A program made the position numbers and the translations under genes. A stretch of 34,679 nt of DNA from Myxococcales bacterium (GTDB lineage Bacteria; Myxococcota; Myxococcia; Myxococcales; JAKAPL01), in NCBI GenBank assembly GCA_021807105.1, contig JAKAPL010000037.1:1-34679 (forward strand). Reading direction: 5' to 3'. The notes under the pieces are model-generated. The model did no database searches. It saw only the letters and a list, made by a program, of their open reading frames with translations, and was not told where the DNA came from. Numbering within the stretch: position 1 is the first letter of the stretch; every line of letters starts with the position of its first letter. This document shows positions 15,408 through 23,860 of this stretch, in pieces.

Positions 15408-16265
15408 ATGGCGATGGTGCTCTGGACGGTGACCATGGGGCTCGCAGCCGCGCTGCCCCCAGAAGCGATGGCGGAGCTCTCGCGCTGGCGGGCCGAGAAG
15501 GACGCGGAGATGCGCGGGCCGTTCAGCCCGCTCTCGCGCGAACCGGCCCGCCGCCTCGCCCCGGACCACAACGTCCTCGGGAGCGGGCCGTCGGACGCGC
15601 TCCGTTTCGACCGCCCCGGCGTGCCGGCGAGCTGCGTCGACTTCGTGGTGGAGGGCGGCCGGGTCGAGGTCGTGCCGCTCATGCCGGTCGTCGAGGTCGA
15701 TGGCGCGCCCGCGACCGCGGGGCCGCTGCGCTGGGGCGGGAGGGTCGGCGTCGGACCCCTCACGCTCGTGCTGGTGGGCGGTCCATCCGCGCCGCAGCTC
15801 TCGGTCAACGACGCCTCGCTCCCGTCGATGCTCGCCTATCGCGGGCTCCACTACCTCCCGATCGATGGCCGCTACCGGGTGGCCGCGACGTTCGAGCCGG
15901 CGGACACGGGCCGGACGCTGACCCTGGAGACGAGCACCGGCGGACGGCGGCTGCTCCCCCTGCGTGGCAAGCTCCACTTCCGGCTCGCCGGCCGCGACCT
16001 CGCCCTCGACGCCTTCGAAATGGGCGATCGGCCGGATGACCTCTTCGTCATCTTCAAGGACGCGACGAACGGCCAGGAGACGTACGGGACGGGCCGGTTC
16101 CTCTGGGTGAACCGGCCGGCCGGCGGGAAGACCGTCGTCGATTTCAACTTCGCCTGGAACCCGCTCTGCGCGTACTCGCACGCCTTCAGCTGTCCGCTCG
16201 CCCCGCCCGAGAACCGACTGCCCGCGCCCATCCCGGTGGGTGAGGGGACGTACCCTTCCCCGTGA
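15408..16265 (+). CDS. DUF1684 family protein
   Basis: The 285-residue product has the DUF1684 core. An N-terminal helix LSRWRAEKDAEMRGPFSPLS (about 21-40) is followed by beta-rich sequence. The conserved C-terminal block contains FIFKDATNGQETYGTGRF-type residues (VIFKDATNGQETYGTGRF, about 208-225), then TVVDFNFAWNPLCAYS (about 238-253) and a final SCPLAPPENRLPAPIPVGE. The biochemical function of DUF1684 is not established. The N-terminus (about 1-20) is hydrophobic and may be a weak signal peptide. In-frame ATG 15414 is an alternative start. The YceI-like gene converges on it from the right. Confidence 0.88.
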   Translation: MAMVLWTVTMGLAAALPPEAMAELSRWRAEKDAEMRGPFSPLSREPARRLAPDHNVLGSGPSDALRFDRPGVPASCVDFVVEGGRVEVVPLMPVVEVDGAPATAGPLRWGGRVGVGPLTLVLVGGPSAPQLSVNDASLPSMLAYRGLHYLPIDGRYRVAATFEPADTGRTLTLETSTGGRRLLPLRGKLHFRLAGRDLALDAFEMGDRPDDLFVIFKDATNGQETYGTGRFLWVNRPAGGKTVVDFNFAWNPLCAYSHAFSCPLAPPENRLPAPIPVGEGTYPSP

Positions 16266-16334
16266 TCGCGCCGGTCGTGGCGCGGCGCCCCGCCGCGAGG
16301 GACGAGGTCATCCGTGGGGCCGACGGGCGATTCG

Positions 16335-16907
16335 TCAGCACTCCGGTGGCTCCTCGACGAGCTTCAGGTCCCAGCGGACGACGACCGCGTCGGCGGCGCG
16401 GAGGGCGCCGAAGAGGAGCACCGGCGGCTTGACGCCGAAGTCGGTCATCTTCAAGGAATGCTCGCCCGTCACGCGCGCGCCGCCGCTCGAGAGGACCACC
16501 CGGGCGGCCACCTCGACGGCCTTCTCCACGCCAGCGACGGAGAGGCTGCCTTGCAAGACAAGGGAGAGGGCGTGCTCTTCGGCGCGGCCGTCATAGCCCG
16601 TGATCCGGAGCACCGCCTCGGGGAACCGGTCGGCCTTCACGGCCGCCATGAGCTTCTCGTCGAGCTGCCCTTCTCCAGACTTCAAGCCGGAGAAAGGGAC
16701 CCGCAGCTCAATCTCGCGGGCCACGCCGGGCGCGAGGGCGATCTCGCGGAGGCCGGCCCCCGGAGCGGCGGCCAGATCGACCCGCGCCACGAGGCGGGTG
16801 GCCTCTGCCGACCATCGATGGAGGGTGGAGTTGCCCTCCAGAGAGAGACGGCTCCCCGGCGCCAGGGCGAAGGCGCGGCGGACGGTCTGCGGCTCGCCGG
16901 AGATCAT
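16335..16907 (-). CDS. YceI-like domain protein without an evident signal peptide
   Basis: YceI proteins are lipocalin-like beta barrels that bind isoprenoid or similar lipids, usually in the periplasm. The protein shows the family opening SRLSLEGNSTLHRWSAEATR (about residues 19-38). The middle has RVPFSGLKSGEGQLDEKL, and the C-terminal part has GEHSLKMTDFGVKPP. The start is ATG 16907 or, four codons earlier, GTG 16919; upstream in frame there is a stop and no hydrophobic leader, so export by Sec is not supported. TATACT (16921-16926) sits just upstream. It converges on the DUF1684 gene, with a 69-base gap. Confidence 0.85.
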   Translation of the reverse strand: MISGEPQTVRRAFALAPGSRLSLEGNSTLHRWSAEATRLVARVDLAAAPGAGLREIALAPGVAREIELRVPFSGLKSGEGQLDEKLMAAVKADRFPEAVLRITGYDGRAEEHALSLVLQGSLSVAGVEKAVEVAARVVLSSGGARVTGEHSLKMTDFGVKPPVLLFGALRAADAVVVRWDLKLVEEPPEC

Positions 16908-16920
16908 GACGTCGAGCACG

Positions 16921-16926
16921 AGTATA
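16921..16926 (-). promoter_or_regulatory. -10 hexamer TATACT of the YceI-like gene
   Basis: On the minus strand TATACT lies one base before GTG 16919 and 13 bases before ATG 16907. It is the best -10 match near this gene; the -35 is poor. Transcription would begin inside the GTG-to-ATG interval, favouring ATG 16907 as the start. Confidence 0.45.
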
Positions 16927-17236
16927 CGGCAGCGGCTCGCCGGCGCTCATCGAGGCGGGTCGTGGCGCGGAAAATCAGCGCCGCAACCCAACGTGGCCAA
17001 ATGGCTGATCGCGCGCCATCTCCCGGAGCGCCTGACGGCGGTCCTCTGGCAGGGTCTGGGGGCTCGGGAGGGGGAGCGGGAGCGATCCCCTAAACCATGG
17101 GCCAGTTCCACCGTGCTCGACCGTGACTCGCTCGTTCTCGACCTTGCACCCCTCGTTCTCCCGCTCGTATCGCTCCGTTCCCTGCGGCGGATCGGAGCCC
17201 CTCCCGCCCCGACAACGCGTTGGACGGCCCTCCGGG
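16927..17236. other. Intergenic region with no supported gene
   Basis: The space between the YceI-like gene and the stop of the Rsm22-family gene contains open frames on both strands, but none has a convincing start, ribosome site or family signature. It holds the short 21-bp periodic tract at 17110-17193. It may contain the terminator of the methyltransferase gene, but I see no clear hairpin after the stop at 17237. Confidence 0.5.
17110..17193. repeat. Short degenerate 21-bp periodic tract
   Basis: Four units start at 17110, 17131, 17152 and 17173. The word ctcgttctc is exactly repeated at 17131 and 17152, and units 1 and 2 agree at about 13 of 21 positions. On the minus strand one frame reads as acidic heptads (EREN, KVEN, TVEH). 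The period is the same as in the tracts at 124-543 and 25109-25402. Confidence 0.4.
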
Positions 17237-18421
17237 TCAGGGTCCAGGGGAGCGGGAGGCTCCACCCGGGCTTCGGGGCCTTTCACCCTCTGCTCCCCGC
17301 CGGGGGTGCGGAGCAGAGGGTGCAGGCTCGCCCGCGCGGGCGAGCCTAACAACCACGCTGTCCGCCTCGATCCGGAGACCGTCGCCGCGAGCCGTCAGGC
17401 CGCTCGCCCGGATCACGTCGCCGCGGGCGAGCTGTCCAAAGAGAGCGTTGCCCGGTCCCACGTGCTTGTCCTGGAGCGAGAGGCCGAAGCGTCCCTCGGG
17501 CCCACAACCCACGTACCGGCGCCGTCCCTTGCCCGAGAGCGGCTCGGAGACGATGCGCAGGACCCTTCCGGCGGGGGCCTCGGGCCAGGGCTCGCCGGGA
17601 GAGGCGAAGGCGACGGCGCACATCTTGAGGGCCTCCTTGTGCAGGCCCGCCGCCCGGGCGATCTCCGCGACGAGGCGCGGCGGCTCCCAGGGACGCTCGG
17701 CGTGGCACCAGTCTGCGGGCCGCGCGAGCGCGGGGCAGGGGCCGCGGAAGAGGCACGGTGCGCGGACCGCGGCTCCACCCGCGACGAGCGCGTCGCGCAG
17801 GACGAGCAGGTCGCGGGAGGTCTCGCGCAACGCGGGATCGACGAGGAGCAAGGTCCCCCCGGGCGAGAGCCGCGAAAGGAGTGAACGGGCGAGCGCGACC
17901 CGCCGCACGAGGGCGTCCGGCTCCCCCGCCCACAGCTCATTGACGAGGTGCTGGACGACGATCAGGTCGAAGCTGCCGTCGGGCAACGGCCCAGGGACGG
18001 TGCGCCGCTCGACCGACAGCGGCGACGCCACCTCCCGCGCGAGCGCGCGGGCCGCGTCGAGCGCCGGCCGGCTCCGGTCGACGAGCCGCGCCTCGCCGGC
18101 CCCCGCGTCGAGGCAGGCGAAGGCCGCCGGGCCCGCGCCCCCGCCGAAGTCGAGCACGCGGCGCGGCGCCGGCAGCTCGGGCAGGAGCGCCCGCACCTGG
18201 GCGTAGGAGATTGGCCAGTAGAAGAGGAGGTAGGCCGCGAGGGAATCCGGCCGATCGAGATAGCCCTCGCCCGCGAGGCGACGCTCGCGGGTGAGCCCCA
18301 GCGAGAGGGCACGGACCGCCCGTCCGACACGCGGGAGATCGAGCCCCCGGCCGAGGCGGGCGAACCGCGCGAGCCTGGGCATCCAGGCGTCGAGTGCGTC
18401 TTCGGATCTCCGTCCGGCCAT
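17237..18421 (-). CDS. Rsm22-family small-ribosomal-subunit methyltransferase-like protein
   Basis: The protein (394 aa from ATG 18421; ATG 18436 is an alternative) has a Rossmann methyltransferase core. The SAM motif is VLDFGGGAGPAAFA (about 87-100), with DLIVVQHLVNELW and GGTLLLVDPALRE downstream. It continues into APCLFRGPCPALARPADWCH (about 220-239) with three cysteines, and later KMCAVAF and VGCGPEG. This layout matches Rsm22/METTL17, which carry an Fe-S cluster and act on the small ribosomal subunit. The last 35 residues (after VVVRL) are low-complexity and read through two hairpins, so the true C-terminus may once have ended earlier. It is divergent from the outer-membrane gene at 18545. 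Confidence 0.85.
   Translation of the reverse strand: MAGRRSEDALDAWMPRLARFARLGRGLDLPRVGRAVRALSLGLTRERRLAGEGYLDRPDSLAAYLLFYWPISYAQVRALLPELPAPRRVLDFGGGAGPAAFACLDAGAGEARLVDRSRPALDAARALAREVASPLSVERRTVPGPLPDGSFDLIVVQHLVNELWAGEPDALVRRVALARSLLSRLSPGGTLLLVDPALRETSRDLLVLRDALVAGGAAVRAPCLFRGPCPALARPADWCHAERPWEPPRLVAEIARAAGLHKEALKMCAVAFASPGEPWPEAPAGRVLRIVSEPLSGKGRRRYVGCGPEGRFGLSLQDKHVGPGNALFGQLARGDVIRASGLTARGDGLRIEADSVVVRLARAGEPAPSAPHPRRGAEGERPRSPGGASRSPGP
17284..17347. repeat. Two adjacent inverted repeats inside the 3' end of the Rsm22-family gene
   Basis: Arms caccctctgctcc (17284-17296) and ggagcagagggtg (17310-17322) form a perfect 13-bp stem. Arms aggctcgcccgc (17324-17335) and gcgggcgagcct (17336-17347) form a perfect 24-bp palindrome. 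Their form is that of an intergenic terminator, but the frame stays open across them. Confidence 0.75.
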
Positions 18422-18544
18422 CGGGACCTGCAGCATAGCCCGGCGGCGCCGGCGGTTGCGAGCCGAGCATGGCGTGCGCCTGCCCCCTCGATCTGCTATG
18501 CACTCCGTCCAGCGTAGTCCCGTCCAACTCTCGAGGAGAGGATC

Positions 18545-19198
18545 GTGTTCCGAGTCCCGATCGCCGCGCTGGTCGCCGGCCTGTCCGCGAGCGCGCTCGC
18601 CCAGACCGCTCCGTCCGGACAGATGGCCCAGAGGCCGCCCTCCTGGACCTCGCCGCAGTCGTCTTCCGCCCTCCCCGGCGCGGGCGACGTGCAGCTCTTC
18701 CTCGAACCGCCGCCGTTCATGAACGCGATCTCGCCCCACGGCGGCGCCGTGGACCGCGGCCTCGGCGTCTCCTCGCGGGTCAACGGCGAGACGACCCTCG
18801 CCCTCGGCATCAACGGCGGCGTCGGCTACTTCCTCACCGACGTCTTCGAGGCGGGCGCGGCCGTCGCGTTCGACTACGGAGAGACGGGGCTCGACCTCGG
18901 CCTCGGCACGCACGAGTTCCTCTTCGGCGTCGAGCCCTTCGTCAAGGCAAACCTCGGGCGCGTCATCTCCGAGAAGACCCACGTGAACCCCTTCGCCGAT
19001 CTGGGGCTCATCCTCGCGGGGGTCGTGGGCGACGCCTCCACCGGGATCTTCGGCGCGGACCTGAATCTGGGCGTCGAGTTCTTCCTCTCCCACGGCTGGG
19101 GCGTCTCGGTCTACATCCCGTTCGTCATGGAAGCAGCGACCGCGGGCGCTGTGGACCTCGGCTTCGGCCTCGGCTACGGGCTGGTCACCTACTTCTGA
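18545..19198 (+). CDS. Outer-membrane beta-barrel-like protein
   Basis: GTG 18545 follows GAGAGGATC at good spacing. A signal peptide spans residues about 1-19 (MFRVPIAALVAGLSASALA, then QTAP). After a Pro/Ser-rich linker come alternating strands rich in Gly and aromatic residues, such as TTLALGINGGVGYFLTDVFE (about 83-102). The protein ends GFGLGYGLVTYF with a terminal Phe, the usual signal for outer-membrane barrel assembly. At 217 aa it fits an eight-stranded OmpA/OmpW-type barrel, but no specific family is recognised. An extended -10 (TGC-TATGCA, 18494-18502) precedes it. The MBL gene follows after three bases, so the two are probably co-transcribed. Confidence 0.82.
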   Translation: MFRVPIAALVAGLSASALAQTAPSGQMAQRPPSWTSPQSSSALPGAGDVQLFLEPPPFMNAISPHGGAVDRGLGVSSRVNGETTLALGINGGVGYFLTDVFEAGAAVAFDYGETGLDLGLGTHEFLFGVEPFVKANLGRVISEKTHVNPFADLGLILAGVVGDASTGIFGADLNLGVEFFLSHGWGVSVYIPFVMEAATAGAVDLGFGLGYGLVTYF

Positions 19199-19201
19199 AG
19201 G

Positions 19202-19993
19202 ATGGCGGGCTGCGCGGTCACCTTCCTGGGCAGCGGCGACGCGTTCCACGCTGGAGGGCGCGGCCATTCCTGCTACCTCGTGGAGGACGCGCTCGGCGCC
19301 GTCGCGGTCGACTTCGGCGCCACCGCCCTCGCGGCGCTCCGGCGGCTGGCCAAGGACTCGGCGGCGCTCGACGCGATCCTCGTCACCCACCTGCACGGCG
19401 ATCACTTCGCCGGGCTGCCCTTCCTCCTCCTGGATGCCGTCCATCGCCACCGCCGGGAGCGCCCGCTGATCGTCGCCGGCCCACCTGGGATCGAAGCCCG
19501 AGTCCGGGCGCTCACCCAGGCCTGTTACGGCGACGTGCTCGCGAAGGCCCGCTTCGACCTGCGCTTCATGCAGTGGCAGGAGGGGCGCGAGATCGCCGTC
19601 GCCGGCCGCCTCGTGCTCCCCGTCCCGGCTCTCCACCCGGATCCCCCCGAGCGCGCCTTCTCTCTGCGGGTCACGACCGGCGGCGTGGTCGTCGCCTTCA
19701 CGGGCGACACGGGCCGATCCGACGCGCTCGCCGACCTCGCGGCGGGCGCCGATCTCTTCGTCGCCGAGTGCGCGCTCTGGGACGAGGACTACGACCGCCA
19801 CCTCCGTCGCGCCGACTGGGAGGACCTCTTGCCCCGGCTTTCCTGCCCGCTCGTCGCCTTCACCCACATGGGAGACGGCGCGCTCGCCCACGCGGACGAG
19901 CTGCTCCGCCTCCCGCATCGCGCCGGAACGCGCCTGGTCCTCGGGGAGGACCTGCTCCGGTTGGAGTTCTCGCGTGGCCAAGAACAAGCGTGA
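19202..19993 (+). CDS. MBL-fold metallo-hydrolase, RNase Z-like group
   Basis: The 263-residue protein opens with VTFLGSGDAFHAGGRGHSCYL (about 6-26, split by family convention) and has the metal motif THLHGDHFAG (about 63-72). Further ligand candidates are His in VPALHPDPP (about 145), Asp in FTGDTGRSD (about 166) and His in FTHMGDG (about 222). This fits the ElaC/RNase Z-like branch of the metallo-beta-lactamase fold, which includes tRNA 3' nucleases and phosphodiesterases. There is no long exosite arm of a classical RNase Z, so the substrate is open. ATG 19202 follows GAAGG at the end of the barrel gene. The last 20 bases overlap the next gene, implying translational coupling with the RelE-fusion protein. 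Confidence 0.88.
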   Translation: MAGCAVTFLGSGDAFHAGGRGHSCYLVEDALGAVAVDFGATALAALRRLAKDSAALDAILVTHLHGDHFAGLPFLLLDAVHRHRRERPLIVAGPPGIEARVRALTQACYGDVLAKARFDLRFMQWQEGREIAVAGRLVLPVPALHPDPPERAFSLRVTTGGVVVAFTGDTGRSDALADLAAGADLFVAECALWDEDYDRHLRRADWEDLLPRLSCPLVAFTHMGDGALAHADELLRLPHRAGTRLVLGEDLLRLEFSRGQEQA

Positions 19994-21218
19994 CCAGAAG
20001 CGAGCGCCGAGCCTACCCCGGAAGGCGACCGACCTGCGGCAGGCGCGGCTCCACGAGCTCGACCGCGATCAGCGCTCGATCCTCGTCTACCTCGCGCTGC
20101 CGCGCGAGCGGGCGATCGCCCTGCTCAAGCGGCTCAACCTGACTATGACCGGCTATCGACCGGAGGGGCTCGGCGACATCGAGCGCAGCGACCTGATCGC
20201 CGACGAGCTCGCCTCCTACCCGGAGCATCAAAAGACGATCCTCCAGGCGCTCGAGCGGGAGCTGGGGACCTTGCCGGACACGGAGGCGAGCCTCGGACCG
20301 GCGGCGATCCATCTCGCCCCTTTCTTCGCGCAGGAGGCGGGCGCGGCGAAGGCAATCGCCCGGATGCTCCTCGACACCGACCGGGATGTCCGGCAGGCGG
20401 GCATCGATCTGCTCGACGCGCTCGCCGACTTCTACCTGGGCGAGCCGCCGGAGGAGGGCGAGCCGCCAGCCGAGGCTTTACCTTCCCCGGGGGCGCCGGG
20501 CCCCGACCCGACCGAGCCGCTGCGGCGGGAGCTGTCGCGGGCCCGCGAGCGCGCCGAGGCGGCCGAGCGGGAACGGACGGCGACGGCTGACCAGCTCCAG
20601 GAGGCGCGGCGCGAGGCGGCCGAGACGCAGGTCGCGCTCGGGGAGATCCGGCGAGCACGCGCGGCCGCGGAGGCCGAGCGGGACAGGCTGCGGGCGAACC
20701 TGGATGCGCTCTCCTCCGGCCACTCCCCGGTCGAGCAGCGGCTCCGCCGGGAGAACGACGAGCAACGCGACCGGATCGCCCGGCTGGAGGAGGAGCGGCG
20801 CGTCCTCCGGATCGAGAAGGCCCGGCTCGAGGCGCGCGACCGGGCCGCGCCGGCGGAGCGGCCAGCACCCGAGCCCCCGAAGCCTCCTCTCGCGGGCGAG
20901 GAAGAGACGATCGAGGAAGCGCCGGCGAGCTGGCTCATGCCGGTCTTCACGAAGGAGTACTACGACTCGCTCTCCGGCTGGGAGCGGCGGCTCCAGCGGC
21001 TCGCGTTCGTCAAGGCGATGATGCTCGCCCAGGACCACCGCCATCCCTCCCTACGCGCCATCCCACTCGAGGGGCTGCCGAACCTCTACCGGATCCGGAT
21101 CGCGACGGACGTCCGCCTGCTCTACCGGCGCGGCGAGGGGAACGTGATCGAGATCCTCCGGCTCATCGACCGCGAGGATCTCGATCGGTGGATCAAAGTC
21201 GAAAAATCCCGGACGTAG
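19974..21218 (+). CDS. Helical/coiled-coil protein with C-terminal RelE/ParE-like domain
   Basis: GTG 19974 lies inside the end of the MBL gene (20-base overlap). The 414-residue product has three parts. Residues about 1-150 are an unrecognised helical region (SILVYLALPRERAIALLKRL, about 36-55). Residues about 175-290 are a charged Glu/Arg/Ala coiled coil (EEERRVLRIEKARLEARD near its end). Residues about 320-414 resemble the RelE/ParE toxin superfamily: FTKEYYDSLSGWERRLQRL, HPSLRAIPLEGLPNLYRIRI, VRLLYRR and ILRLIDREDL. Such toxins are normally about 90-aa stand-alone proteins with an antitoxin. Here the domain is fused to a long coiled coil and no antitoxin gene is adjacent, so RNA binding or a scaffold may be more likely than toxicity (inference). 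Confidence 0.78.
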   Translation: MAKNKRDQKRAPSLPRKATDLRQARLHELDRDQRSILVYLALPRERAIALLKRLNLTMTGYRPEGLGDIERSDLIADELASYPEHQKTILQALERELGTLPDTEASLGPAAIHLAPFFAQEAGAAKAIARMLLDTDRDVRQAGIDLLDALADFYLGEPPEEGEPPAEALPSPGAPGPDPTEPLRRELSRARERAEAAERERTATADQLQEARREAAETQVALGEIRRARAAAEAERDRLRANLDALSSGHSPVEQRLRRENDEQRDRIARLEEERRVLRIEKARLEARDRAAPAERPAPEPPKPPLAGEEETIEEAPASWLMPVFTKEYYDSLSGWERRLQRLAFVKAMMLAQDHRHPSLRAIPLEGLPNLYRIRIATDVRLLYRRGEGNVIEILRLIDREDLDRWIKVEKSRT

Positions 21219-21331
21219 AGCGGGGCGAGGAACCTCCGGACCGGGCCCGGCCGGCGAGGAGGGCTTTGATGCGAGGCACGGTCGATCGGAGGGGAGTCGT
21301 TCACCCACTCGCAGCGCGACCGGCGACGGCG

Positions 21332-23860
21332 CTACTGCACCACCAGGACGCCCGCGTCGTTGCCGCCGTCGGGCGACCACGGGCCGGTGCGGCCGCAGGC
21401 GGTCCAGTAGCCGCCGTCGTCGGCGGAGAAGCGGGGGAGGAAGTCGTACTCGCCAGCCTCGGACGGCGCGGTGATCGGCCCCTGGTACTCGTACGCCGGC
21501 GGATTGCCCGAGCATGTGGAGCAGGACGCGTTGAACTGGGCGGGCGACCAGGTCCAGCCGGCGTCGGGGTCGGTCGGATCGGCGCCGACCGGGCCGACGC
21601 CGACCTCGGCGAGGATCCTCCCCTGGTTGCCGGCGCTGTCCGTGACACCGGCCATCTGCACGTGACCGTAGACCAGACCGGCGTCGGCCCCCGCGGCGGC
21701 GGTGATCGCGTAGGGCCACTGGAGCCAGCAGTTGTCCACCTTCACCCAGGCGACGGCGAGGGTCCCGGCGTTCGCCGGGAGGTAGGTCGGGTCCCAGGCG
21801 GTGTCGCAGTCCCTCCACGTCGCGCCGTGGTCGCCGGAGACGCGCGCGGCGAGCGCGTAGGTCCCGGCGGCCGGCGCGGTGAGCGTACCGCCGTACTCGT
21901 AGTTGCTGCCGCAGCCCTGGCAGCCCGCGTTGAACGCCGCGGTAAACCAGGTCCAGCCGCCCGTAGCTGGGTCGCTGCCCGCTGGACCATAGCCGACCTC
22001 GACCTCGAAATCTCCCTGGTTGCCGGCGACGCTGGTCACGCCGTTCGACAGGACCTGCGCGTAGACCGTGCTGGTCCCGCCGGGCTCCAGGTCGAGCGAG
22101 TGAGGGAACTGGAGGTCGCAGTTATCCACGGCCACCGTCGCGCCGGCGTCCCCGCCCGCGTCGATCTCCTCGGAGCCGGCGTCCACCCCGGCATCGACAC
22201 CCGCGTCCTCGATCCTCCCCGCGTCGGGGGCCTCGACCGTGAGCACGCCCGCGTTCGCCGGCTCGTAGGGCCAATCCCACTTGGTGTCGCAGTCCACCCA
22301 GTCGACCCCGTCGAGGCTGAACCGGGTCACGAGCGCGTAGGTGCCCGGCGCGGGCGCGGTGAAGGTCCCGTCGTATTCGTAGTTGTTGCCGCAGTCCGCG
22401 CAACGCGCGTTGTAGGCGGCCGGAAAAAAGCTCCAGCCCGCGTCGCCGCCGGGGTTGCTGCCCGCCGGGCCGTAACCGACCTCGGCGTCGATGAGGCTGG
22501 GGTCGCCTCCCCCGGGGCCGGTGAGGCCCGGCACCCAGACCTGGCCGTAGATCGCGGGCGTCGCCGTCCCGGAGGTGACGGTGAGCGATGGCGGCGACTG
22601 CAGGTCGCAGCCGCCGATCCGGTGGCCCGCGTCCTCCCCACCGCCCGGGACCCCCGCGTCGACCTCGACGGTCAGCACGCCCGCGTTGGACGGGTTGTAA
22701 GGCGTGTCCCACTTGGTGTCGCAGTCCCGGAAGTGGACGCCGTCCAGGCTGAAGCGGTAGGCGAGCGCATAGCTTCCGGGACCCGGCGCGGGGAAGGAGC
22801 CCTCGTACTCATAGTTATTGCCGCAGTTCTGGCAGCTCGCGTTGTAAGTCGCCGAAAACCAGCTCCAGCCGCCGTCCGCGCCGGGATCGGCGCCCGTGGG
22901 CCCGTAACCGACCTCGGCGGTGATGAGCGCCGGGGTGCCGCCCCCGGGGCCGGTGATTCCCGGAGCCCAGACGCGGCCGAAGATCTCGGGCGTCGTGACC
23001 CCTGGCGCGACGTCGACCATCACCGGAGCCTGCAGGTCGCAGCCTCCGATGAACGGCCCCGCGTCGGCGCCCCCGTCGAGGGCGGCGACGGCCAGCGTGC
23101 CCTGGTTCGCGGGGTCGTAGGGGGACTGCGGCGTGTCGCCCTTCGCGTCGCAGGGCGTCCATGTCGCGCCCTGGTCGGTCGAGAAGCGGACGGCGAGCGC
23201 GAAGCTGCCCGCGGCGGCGGTCATGATGTTCCCCTGGAACTCGTCGTTGTTGCCGCAGCCGCCGCAGGAGGCGTTGTAGGTCGCGGGGAACCAACTCCAG
23301 GTCGAGTCCGGCGTCGAGCCCGAAGGGCCAAAGCCGACCTGGGCGGACAGGGCGGAAGGATCGCCGCCGGCGCCGGTCACGCCGGTGACGAGCACGCGGC
23401 CGTAAACGGGACCGGCCGGCGAGTCGGGTGCGGCGTCGAGCGCCTTCGGGAACTGCAAGACGCACCAGTCCACCGGCTGGACCACGTCGTAGGTGAACGC
23501 CTTCGCGGCCGTCGCCGTCTCGGTGCCCAGCGTCACGGTGACGTCGACCGGACCGCCGGCGGCGCCCGCCGGGGTGACGACGGTGAGCTGGGTCGCGCTG
23601 AGGAAGTGGAGGCCCGTCCCCGGCCGGCCGCCAAACGCGACGGCGATCCCATCCGCAAAGCCGTGCCCCGTCATCGCGACCGAGGTGTCTCCGGCCAGCG
23701 GACCGTGGTTCGGGACGATGGCCCCGATGGACAGGCCGCCGCCCGACAGGGGTCCACCGTCGCCGCCTTCACCGCCCGCGCCCGAATCGGCGGGACCGCT
23801 CGCCGGTGAAGGCGCGCAGGCGAAGAGGAGGGCGGCAAGCCACGCGATTGGGTCACGCAC
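21332..23860 (-). CDS. Lipoprotein with IPT/TIG-like domain and five cysteine-patterned repeats
   Basis: I choose GTG 23860 ([15 protein letters not shown], a lipoprotein signal with lipobox Cys) rather than the upstream TTG 23881. It overlaps the nadA stop by eight bases. After a Gly/Ser linker, an IPT/TIG-like region has [20 protein letters not shown]. Five repeats of roughly 120-145 residues follow. Each has a C-x-LQ-x-P opening, a G-V/I-T turn, VGYGP or similar, W.W..A.(Y/F)NA, C-x-x-C with (G/S)-N and EY/EF, an RFS/RVS strand, and a closing (D/A)C(D/G) plus N-(A/Q)-G-(T/V)-L. A DAGVDAG linker precedes repeat four. It is probably a cell-surface protein; function is unknown. Related single repeats without the CxxC are known to me from other secreted bacterial proteins. 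Confidence 0.85.
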   Translation of the reverse strand: MRDPIAWLAALLFACAPSPASGPADSGAGGEGGDGGPLSGGGLSIGAIVPNHGPLAGDTSVAMTGHGFADGIAVAFGGRPGTGLHFLSATQLTVVTPAGAAGGPVDVTVTLGTETATAAKAFTYDVVQPVDWCVLQFPKALDAAPDSPAGPVYGRVLVTGVTGAGGDPSALSAQVGFGPSGSTPDSTWSWFPATYNASCGGCGNNDEFQGNIMTAAAGSFALAVRFSTDQGATWTPCDAKGDTPQSPYDPANQGTLAVAALDGGADAGPFIGGCDLQAPVMVDVAPGVTTPEIFGRVWAPGITGPGGGTPALITAEVGYGPTGADPGADGGWSWFSATYNASCQNCGNNYEYEGSFPAPGPGSYALAYRFSLDGVHFRDCDTKWDTPYNPSNAGVLTVEVDAGVPGGGEDAGHRIGGCDLQSPPSLTVTSGTATPAIYGQVWVPGLTGPGGGDPSLIDAEVGYGPAGSNPGGDAGWSFFPAAYNARCADCGNNYEYDGTFTAPAPGTYALVTRFSLDGVDWVDCDTKWDWPYEPANAGVLTVEAPDAGRIEDAGVDAGVDAGSEEIDAGGDAGATVAVDNCDLQFPHSLDLEPGGTSTVYAQVLSNGVTSVAGNQGDFEVEVGYGPAGSDPATGGWTWFTAAFNAGCQGCGSNYEYGGTLTAPAAGTYALAARVSGDHGATWRDCDTAWDPTYLPANAGTLAVAWVKVDNCWLQWPYAITAAAGADAGLVYGHVQMAGVTDSAGNQGRILAEVGVGPVGADPTDPDAGWTWSPAQFNASCSTCSGNPPAYEYQGPITAPSEAGEYDFLPRFSADDGGYWTACGRTGPWSPDGGNDAGVLVVQ

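Noticed and set aside
13026-16181. Minus-strand frame of over 1000 codons opposite nuoD, nuoH and the DUF1684 gene
   Set aside because: It mirrors conserved complex I genes and has shadow composition (Asp/Arg/Glu/His-rich).
15249-16994. Shared cgccgcaacccaacg at about 15249 and 16979
   Set aside because: A 15-base match is about what chance gives in a 35-kb GC-rich window, and flanks do not match.
19974-21218. A classical type II toxin-antitoxin pair
   Set aside because: The RelE-like domain is fused to about 320 other residues and the neighbour is an MBL hydrolase, not an antitoxin.
21188-23809. Plus-strand frame opposite the repeat lipoprotein
   Set aside because: The repeats simply mirror those of the minus-strand gene, which has a signal peptide, cysteine pattern and family resemblance.
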